Of a stretch of DNA of 64,000 nt, positions 53,640-64,000 are shown in pieces. Position numbers and translations under genes: made by a program. Positions within the stretch are counted from its first letter, which is position 1. Each line of letters starts with the position of its first letter. The notes under the pieces were generated by a model. It was not told the origin of the DNA, made no database searches, and saw nothing but the letters and a program-made list of their open reading frames with translations. This DNA is from Rhynochetos jubatus (taxonomy: Eukaryota > Chordata > Aves > Eurypygiformes > Rhynochetidae). The stretch is taken from the NCBI GenBank assembly GCA_027574665.1, contig CM050650.1, forward strand, positions 100,041,086 to 100,105,085, written 5' to 3'.

Positions 53640-56600
53640 AAATTAGGTGCTTAAATTCAGGTGGTTTCAAGAACTTCTGTAGCACACACCCTTTTCCAGA
53701 TTTAACTACTTCATTTCTTCCCCGAGACTGCCTTATTTCACCCACACACAGTTACTACACCTGCCAGCACCACATCCTTCCTCATTGTCTGAAGAACCAG
53801 CTCCATACCGGATTTTCGGTGTAATGACATTTCCAACGCAACAAAAGCAGTATTAGCCTTATAAGGAAGGATTATGCTTCCTGAATTTCCTATTGTTCTG
53901 TTAACACATGTAGTTAACCATGTAGTTTGTGGTCTATATGCTCCCTGTATGCATTTTGCCCTCCTCTTCAAAAGGTTCAGCACTACTTGCTTATTTTGCT
54001 TCCGCCTACTGCTTAATGCCGGCATATAATTAGACGAAGTTACCATGAAAGAAACTTAGAATTCATATCCATTATAAGGTAACCTACAAATAGGACTGAA
54101 TCACAGCTAGTTTCCTTTTCCCAAGAATATTATTTCTCCAACAAGCCTAGCTTAAGCTTGAAGCTTTTCCCCCACTCCCCCAAAATGTCAGCTTTAACCA
54201 GTCTCTTGCCTCTTTGTTTGGTTACCCTTTGGTTATGGAAACCTGTTTTACAGTGTGAATGATAAAGAAGAGCACCAATTAATTCTTGTAAGATTAATCC
54301 CATAGAACTTGAAGCGAGGCACATCATGCCACGCAATAGGGGAGAACGATTTTTGCAAATTCTTGCCTACTGAACCCCAGAAATTTTTACGTCAAACAGA
54401 AACTACAGGAAGTATTAATTTTCTGAATGAGGGCACTTATGCATTTCAAAGCATATCTTCATACAGTCCTACAGTTCTCTCTGAATATAAGGGATGCTGT
54501 AAAAACATCTGCAGAGGAAGGTATGAGACATAGTTTTGATGAAGTCGTTACTATGTCTCACCAGTATGGTTAAAGACCATTCTTCCAGAAGTCATCTTTC
54601 AGAGCATTCCCACTCCTCCTTTTTGGAGGAAAAGCAACTTCAAGTAACTTGCATCTAAGTTAAACACTATTCTTTCACCTCAAGTTTAGATGTATAATGT
54701 GCAAGTGGAAGGCACATGAGACTTTCCTTAGCAGTCCACTACTGGAGTTTGACAAGCTGGACAGTATTCTAGTAAGAAAAATCTAAAATGAAGGATTATG
54801 TTCCTAATACTTGCCATTTTTTACAGAGCTGAGAGAAGTGGACACAAATTATGGGGAGAAAATACTCATTCCTTGGAAGACTGATTTTAAATAGAATAAT
54901 AGGCACCAAAAAGCAGGCAGAAAAGGAAGTAAAGTTGGTAAGTTTATCATCCTGGACTTATCAGAGCCACTGAAAACCATAGGGAGAGCATTGGCATAGT
55001 CAGTTAGTTGAATTGAATCGTCAATACTGTTAATTGGCTTGTAAAAACCTACAGATCTACAGGTGAAAACAGAAGGATAAAAACCAAAGTATCTTATCAG
55101 GCACTAACTGGAGGAAAGACTAAACAGACAGCCAGTAGTATAAATCACATCCACATTTTAAAACAGAGGAAAGTTCTACAGCTTATAGCCAAGGAATTCC
55201 CTAAACATGTAACACAGGTAATCTAAGCTGCTAATCAAGACTAGTTTTCTACATAAATCTGAGTTTCAAGTTGCTGAGATCAGTTCTACTGTCTCCCTCC
55301 TTCACACACAGCACCAAACATGGTCCAGAAAACAGACAGAACTCTGAACTTCCCATGACCTTCAAAAGGCATCATTAAGAAGAAGACAAAGATTCATAAT
55401 TACAGCTTATCCTGTTCACTTCTGAATGCTTTAACAGAACATTCTCCACTTTGCTTATCAAGATAACTGAAACAGGTTGGGGAGGCTAAGCCAATTCACT
55501 ATTACAACAAGATTTCATTTTCAAAATATCTTCCATTCCACTCATGCCAAATCAACAAGTTAAATAAAGAAATGGAATTACTATATTTAAAAAAAAAAAA
55601 ATCTAAATATTATGTTAAATGTTTCTTCCTTGTGTAATAGACAAGACACAACATCTCTTATTTAAAGGCCAGATGGCACCACATTCACTGTTACATTGTT
55701 AAACAGTGTTCCTAAAATAAACTTTAGAGTTTCTTAACATTCAGTTTTACCATTTAGCAAACAGCTGTGACTAACACTGAATGCTCTACCTACTCAAACT
55801 CTGTAAATACTACTTGTCATGTTAAATTCAGATAAGCCAGAGTGTGAGGTTTTAATGCTATTTAAATCAGCCTAGCCAGACCACCTACAAACAGTCCTCC
55901 TTCTATGTATTTGCAAGATAAGCCTCCCCACCACTTTTGTTGTATCATGTAAGACCATATTTTAATCATACATTATGCTAAACCTTAAAACAGAATTACA
56001 TTGTCTTGTTCCACACGATTTGAAGAGAATTTTCCACTCTGTGTGATGCTACCAGATGTGTAATCTACACTTGAGGCATCCTAGCATATGGTAAGAAAAA
56101 CACAGTCAAGGCCTAGGCCAGGACGTAGAAAAAGCATGCCATTCTGATCTGCTCCTGGATCATCTGCACTGACAGCATCATTCTTGCCTTTGAAGACCTT
56201 TTATTCTCCAGCTACTCCTGTTCAGATCAACACTGAAGATCCCGAGTTCAGAAGTTGCTGGAAACTTCAAACCCTCTAGAATTACACACATATACATAAA
56301 AACCCACCACGCTCAGTGACTTTGTTTCTCTAACATGAAATCTCTGAATATGTGTGATTCCACAGCTCTTGAAAAGCATGCCTCTAACAAATCTTTCCAC
56401 AAAACAACACTCCGAAGTGCAGTAACATTTGCTCTATTCTCTTCATTATGTTGACTGCCACAACGAAATGCCTAATTCAGCATCCTACCTGCTAGCTGCA
56501 GACATTAAGAGGAAAATGTCTCTGCTTACCTGGTAATTCCCTCTCAGTAGTAAGGTCCACAGATCCATTCAGCCTGCTTGCAGCTTGGGGGTAAACCAGA

Positions 56601-59600
56601 CTCATCAGTCATCAGCAGCAGCAGAATATGCTTCCCATCTAAAGTAATTCACCCCTCCCCGCATGGGAACTGCCAAAACACTCTACCTGCCAGTCAGTGA
56701 TAATCTCATACATTAAACCTTAGCATCTAAAACAAAACAAGGGGTAACCTTTCTCTTTTCCAGGCACAGACAAAACTGCTGAAAAAACAGTGAAAGCTAA
56801 AAACTGGGTATGTTAGGTATTTGGTGTGCTGATGGGCAGCAGGCCTTAAATCATAATTTAAAGCTCTCCACCTTGCTTCAGCCGTTAAAGAAACTTGTTG
56901 ATTTTGTCCCCACAGAATTTGACAGATAACTGTCTTTTTCAAATATGCATTTCATGCTGAAAGGATTGGGGTTTTGGCTAAGGCCGAATCCTTGTGAAGC
57001 ATCCATCTGAGAGTCCGACGCTAGATTAAACACCAGAGACGCACATAAAAGGCTTTCCAGAGAAGGTACCTGGACTTCATTCAAGCCTAAGAACCACAAA
57101 TAAATAAACAGACATAGAAAGCTGACACAATCTCTCTTCTCTTTCTAGACGTTAAGCCATGAGAGCACTGTATGGATCTCTAAGTTCCCAGGTCTTTGCT
57201 GGTAAAAAGCCAACAACACAGCGGGCTGGTGGTGGTGGGGAACTAACCCTGAAGCCAACGCTAAGGAATGAACACATATGGACAGAGAAGGTGCTGAGGA
57301 CAGACAGACATTATTCATCCTTCTGTAGGGTATGCCCTAGGAAGCCTTACAAACACCCTGATTTATCCAAATACAGTTACATACAAATACTCCAATTTCT
57401 GAACTTCAGGAAAAAGTTGTGCCCTGTGTTTTGGGTATTACACAAATAAGTATTGAAGAAAAATCCCGGAAGCAAGTGGAAATTCCTAAATGTTACCCAT
57501 GCTGGGAAGAACAGGTTAAGCTTGCTTGTTGGGCAGCTCTACAGACACACACGGTCCTGCAGAATAGTCAAGGGAATTAGACTTGCTCTCATTAGACTGA
57601 GAAACACTGCAAAAGACACTCCCACTCGCAGCTTAAATTGTGTAACTTGTTTGTCCGAATGGTTCAACAAGACAATAGCACAACTCCTGCTCCCAGCTGC
57701 ACCCACCTAATTATTAGCTGAAATCTCTCACATGCATTAGCATTCACTGTTTTACTCCAGTCAGCAACCACACCACGAGTTAAGAGAACACAAATCACAG
57801 AGAAACACAAAAACCAGCACTAGTAATACTAAAGACACCTAGTCTGTTATCAAAGCAGTGCGTCGCACATCTTTCTAGTATGCCCTAAAATTATACATGA
57901 GCTTAAAAGAGGAATGCTTCATCTAACAAGGGAAAACTTTCAGCACTGGATAAGCAGATTGAAGCAGTCACACAGAAGAAGGAAACTTGACATGCACTGA
58001 GCCGTAGAGGAAAGACAAAAGGTTGAAAGGAGGTCTTGCCTGTGTTCTTCAAACGGCCAGTTGGGACCCTTAAAAATACTCCTTTTGGCAACACAGAAGA
58101 AAAATATAAGAGGTCTATGAAGAAGAATTTTAGCCACAGAGTAAAAACATTAACAGCAACTCCACATATCAGTGGCTTGAACAAGTTCAGGCACTAGCCT
58201 GGGACAGTAAAGCTGAATATTGGCATTCAACAATACATCAGACCATGTGAAAAACAGACTGGATATCTGAATTCATGAGAAAGACACATTTCCAGTAACA
58301 GTTCACCGCAAGGTAATTCAAGTCTATTATCTTCCATTAAGATGAATTTCCTAAGGAACCTTCAAAGCACTGCTGTTTGGAGAATATTTGCCATTACTTT
58401 TGTGGCTTTCCCCATTTAAGACAGTAGGGCAAATCTGAAGTGCCACCAGAGTTTAAGCAGGTAGCTTAAAAACAAAACAAAAGACACTAAGTACATATCG
58501 ATCACTGTACGACATGAAGATGAATTAGAGATTTCATTGGCTGTATTAAGCAGTTTCCCAGACAATAGAACAGTGTAAGAATTCAGGATGCATTTCCCTA
58601 AGTTTCCATATAGTCTAGTGGACAGAAGACAGAAAGCAAATACAGGGACTTCAAGTTTTTCCTAAAACAAGCCCAACTGTAATACAATACACCACCAGAA
58701 TATTTGCTCAGTATTTGACAGATCTCATACAGGGCACATAACTGCACCCTAGTCCATCAAATAACATCATGGATTATTATGCAAAGCACAAAAACTCCAG
58801 TAAGGCATTTGCAAACATATCCAAAACACCTCTAAGAGCCTTACTTGGTCTCTTCAGTCAGAAAGACACAATCAGCATTACTTTATTTCTAATTCCTACC
58901 ATTTTTTGGGTCTCAGCAAGTGCAGAGGGAAAAGAATAGAGAAGGGAATGAAGAGCACAAGTAGGAAACCTTTGGAGAAGCCACAGAGCATTTCACTGCT
59001 CTTACCAAACACAAAGCCGTTAGCTGCACCATCAAACTCACTTGCAATACATTATGAAAATTTTGTGAACTAAAAGAGGAAAGCTGCACTTGTTGGTAGA
59101 CAGACTGAAAAAAAAAACCTTCTTACTTATAAATCTAATGTTAAAAATTTGATAAAATTCACTCTCAGAGACCCATAAGGACTTCAGGTTGCAGTTCTAC
59201 TTGGCTACAAACAAGACCTTCTAATATTCTTCAACTGGAACCACACAGAACCCCTTTCTCTCTGTCACGAGGACATTCCCCAACAGACTTCAGGAACAGT
59301 TACATTTTGGGTGGACAACCCATGAGTTTCCTTTGTGTTATGTTAGTAGTCTTCTGAACTGGAAAGCATGCATCTTTATCCCAAGCTTACCATTGACTTC
59401 CCACCTGCCATAATCCCACATATCACAAACCGCTGATGAGCCAAAGATAACAGCCCCTCACATTTGTGTCTGCTTCTTTAAGCATAAATCTGATAGCAGA
59501 AGTTTCTAGTAATAAGATTAAAGTGTTTTTGTAAAAATATTAGTATTGTAGATAGCTAACCTGGGAGTACTCCCCACATCAAAGCAGGGATCCTCAGGGA

Positions 59601-59653
59601 TAGACTTTGAATAAAGTCTGTCCCTTGAGGACAACTCACCAAGACCACCAGGT

Positions 59654-60090
59654 CAGGAATTTCTTCCTGATGTGCAATTTAAATCTCCCTGCTTTCAACT
59701 TAAACCCGTTACCACTTGTCCTGTCACTACAGGCCCTTGTAAAATGTCCCCCCCCCCAGCTTCCTTGTAGGCCCCTTCAGGTACTGGAAGGTGCAATAAG
59801 GTCTCCCCAGAGCCTTCTCTTCTCCAGGCTGAACAAGCCCAACTCTCTCAGCCTGTCCCCATAGCAGAGGGGCTCCAGCCTTCTGAGCATCTTTGTGGCC
59901 TCCTCCAGACTCGCTCCAACTGGTCAATATCCTTCTTAAGCTGAGGGCTCCACAGCTGGATGCAGTACTCCAGGTGGGGTCTCACGAGAGCAGAGTAGAG
60001 GGGGAGAATCACTGCCCTCGACCTGCTGGCCACACTTCTCTGGATACAGCCCAGGATATGGCTTTCTGTGGCGTCAGTGCACATTGCCAC
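59654..60090 (-). mobile_element. CR1 LINE internal fragment
   Basis: In minus orientation it reads from the [20 protein letters not shown] block to the RNG/TSGN region before AGGAATTTCTTCCTGATG. The usual CR1 3' terminus is missing, so both ends are truncated. A 10-base C run (59748-59757) lies within it. The sequence directly beyond its 5' side (60090-60300) is not CR1. Confidence 0.9.
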
Positions 60091-60293
60091 TGCAGGAAGC
60101 CAACAACTTTCCTCCAGCTACTGTCTGCCAAGCAGCAGTCCACCTCATGCTTTGGGAATGGTTTCAGCTTGTCATATTTCTTGTATTCATTTTCAGAATC
60201 AGGCAGGATCCCAAATTTTTTGGCCTTGGTTTTCAGTAACCGCAGGGTCTGAACGAGCCTGTTCTTAGCTGCCAGTGCTGCGAAAAGCTGCAT
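60009..60293 (-). other. Open segment of unknown origin fused to CR1 sequence
   Basis: A 94-codon frame starts with ATG after CAAAACTTTTT. The first ~66 codons ([60 protein letters not shown]...) are not CR1 and look protein-like: an amphipathic basic N-terminus followed by a charged stretch. The frame then runs into the CR1 copy and stops. CTTTTTATGCAG at the start could also act as a splice acceptor. It could be a 5' fragment of a retrocopied mRNA, an exonised piece in the LRRC1 intron, or chance. I do not recognise the protein. Confidence 0.35.
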
Positions 60294-61361
60294 AAAAAGT
60301 TTTGTGAACTTTTACAGAAAAGGAAGAACGTCACAAAAGCTCCGACCCTCGCGATTTTTAGGTAAGACTTTGCGATAGTCACTGGGCGCACGTTAGCTGT
60401 ACCTGTTAGTGCTTGCGGACTGTTTCAAAAGACATTTTCCACTTCTGTTGCTGCTGGAGTGGTGCCAGCTGACAGCTTTCATACCCATGGGAAGTGGCTA
60501 AAGCAATGCCGGTCTGAACTTGACTACACTGCAGGAGCTCTTAATTATAAGATCCCTTCTGGAGGACTCCTCTGTTCAGAAGCAGTTGGGTTTTACTGTT
60601 AGGGACTATGCTGACTCCCCAGAGAATCCACGTGAGAAATACTCTGCTGTATGAAAGGATGTCCAAGATTAAAAGGTCTCTACTGACACCCATGACTCAA
60701 TATCCAGGTTACCGTAGCTTTCTGAAGAAAGATGGAAGTGGTTCAGTACACGGCAACTTAGAACAACAATATGGGCAAAGTAACCATAAAGGCAGGTGCA
60801 AATTAAAAAAAAAAAGGGGGGGGGTGGAATCAGGTGCTGCAAGAAATTTGAAATTCTCTAAAATGGTATGTTTCCCAGCAAAACTAACAAACCATAACTT
60901 TTCTGAGTTAAAGCACAGTTATCTCCAGTTCTGTGAAGACTATCCCTTAAGCTGGAACAGCAAGTTAAACTCTTCAGCCTGGAAAAAAAGCACCTGGGGA
61001 TATGGTAGAAAACGACAAAGGCATCGATGGCAGATCAACTGCATAGGGATTAGCTGCTCACTGCCTCTTCCGAGACTAGCGATCATAGGCAAGGTAGGCT
61101 CAAAAAAACCCCCAACAACCAATCAATGCAATGGGTAATAGGCACAGTTATTTGCCAGGGGAGAGTACTAAAGATGTCCAGCTTCTCCTTGAGCTTATGT
61201 AGACAAGTACATGGAAGAAAGATTCATTACGGGCTACCAATTAGACAAAACAAAAAAGCTCAGGAAATCCTCTGAACCCGAAACAGTCAGGGGATGGAAA
61301 GAGGAGTAATCAAACACGTGCTTTTCTCCTTAATCCTCACTAGGCCTGTATTTACTGCAAC

Positions 61362-61425
61362 TGTAGAAGGAAGCTGGGCTAGATGAGCTTTTGATCTGAA
61401 CCAGATCAGCCATTCTCCCATATTC
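61362..61425 (+). mobile_element. Probable ancient CR1-type LINE 3' tail
   Basis: GCTGGGCTAGATGAGCTTTTGATCTGAACCAG...CATTCTCCCATATTC has the layout of the 3' end of old amniote CR1 elements (GGGCTAGATGGACC..TTGGTCTGACCCAG..GGCCATTCTTATGTTC). Only the last ~60 bases are recognisable. Confidence 0.45.
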
Positions 61426-62180
61426 AAGTGAAGAGACATGGAATTACCTCTTCTTCAAACTGGAAGAGATACCCTTCTCTCCACTAACAGGAAAGATTTC
61501 CCTTCTGCAAGCGTGAATGTTCATTTCAAACAACATGAGACAGATAAACAATGTTCACTCTACTATCCAAGTCTCTACCTTGGAATTCTGTCCTTGCAAC
61601 CCTGCTCTACTTTCCCAAGTTAACAGACATCTTAAAAGCTTATCAAATTTCATCTTAAGAGCTGTTCTGTGAGTTTTCATCTCTACAGCTCCCACTGGAG
61701 TTTTTCACAGAACCACACCACCTCTATAGTTAGGAACCTTCTAATTTCCATCCTGATCACAGCCAGCTTTTACCCATTTCTTCTTTTGCCAACAATTGCC
61801 TGGTTTTGAACTAAGCTGCAAGCCGACATGTTCACAATAATGGCCAATTACAATCAAGGAAAGCAGAAGGTCAGCTCTGCATCACAAAACACCTGTTTAA
61901 TTTTGCACTTAAAATTCCAAGTTACTCCAAATCCCAGAGAACAGAGCTGAAAGATATACACGTGTGCTTCAGATTCTGCATTAACCTGCTAATGTCAAGT
62001 GAAAATGCAAAGGGGTTTTTCTTAAACCGATCCCTGAGACTGGAAAGAATATAAAAAATAAGCACAGACCTGTAAATAACTTTGTAGGTATATTACATAT
62101 AATTATGCAAGTCATTTATGCAATAGGCGTAACAGCAGAGAGAAAATAAATTAAGATAGTAATAAAGTATAAAAAACTTA

Positions 62181-64000
<1,820 letters not shown>

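Overview
The window is vertebrate nuclear DNA, most probably from a bird. It is AT-rich and gene-sparse, with long introns and consensus GT-AG splice sites. Almost all recognisable interspersed repeats are CR1 LINEs, many ending in the (ATTCTRTG)n tail typical of avian CR1. I saw no bacterial features, CRISPR arrays, rRNA or tRNA genes, and no old virus copy that I could support.

The main gene is LRRC1 (LANO, 'LAP and no PDZ'), on the minus strand. Eleven coding exons lie between 62271 and 24884. Joined, they give about 405 residues that align without a gap to residues 120-524 of the 524-residue human protein as I remember it. They cover most of the leucine-rich repeats, both LAP-specific segments and a C-terminal T-T-S-V PDZ ligand. 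The exons for about the first 119 residues lie beyond position 64000. A 3'UTR of about 1.1 kb follows, ending at an AATAAA signal (23820-23815) that directly abuts a 13-bp hairpin.

The most interesting region is 8.6-15.7 kb, downstream of LRRC1 on the same strand. Two clean phase-0 exons (11410-11321 and 10643-10566) join in frame into most of a PDZ domain that closely resembles PDZ1 of SCRIB, the full-length LAP paralogue of LANO. LANO is defined by lacking PDZ domains. Either this species can make a long LRRC1 form with LRRs and a PDZ, or a separate Scribble-like PDZ gene sits just downstream, or these are relics of the ancestral LAP gene. A further well-bounded phase-0/phase-0 exon (8788-8693) and several weaker exon-like stretches may belong to the same transcript. 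The second half of the PDZ domain was not found with confidence.

Layout: 1-8.6 kb is intergenic with one long CR1 copy (5788-6785). 8.6-15.7 kb holds the PDZ exons and candidates. 15.7-23.8 kb is intergenic with a short CR1 end. 23.8-29.8 kb holds the 3'UTR and the last four LRRC1 exons. 29.8-38.8 kb is an intron with skewed low-complexity tracts. 38.8-47.1 kb holds six LRR exons and an old CR1. 47.1-62.2 kb is a 15-kb intron with four CR1 pieces, an ancient CR1-like tail and an unexplained open segment beside one CR1. 62.2-64 kb holds one LRR exon and the start of the next intron upstream.
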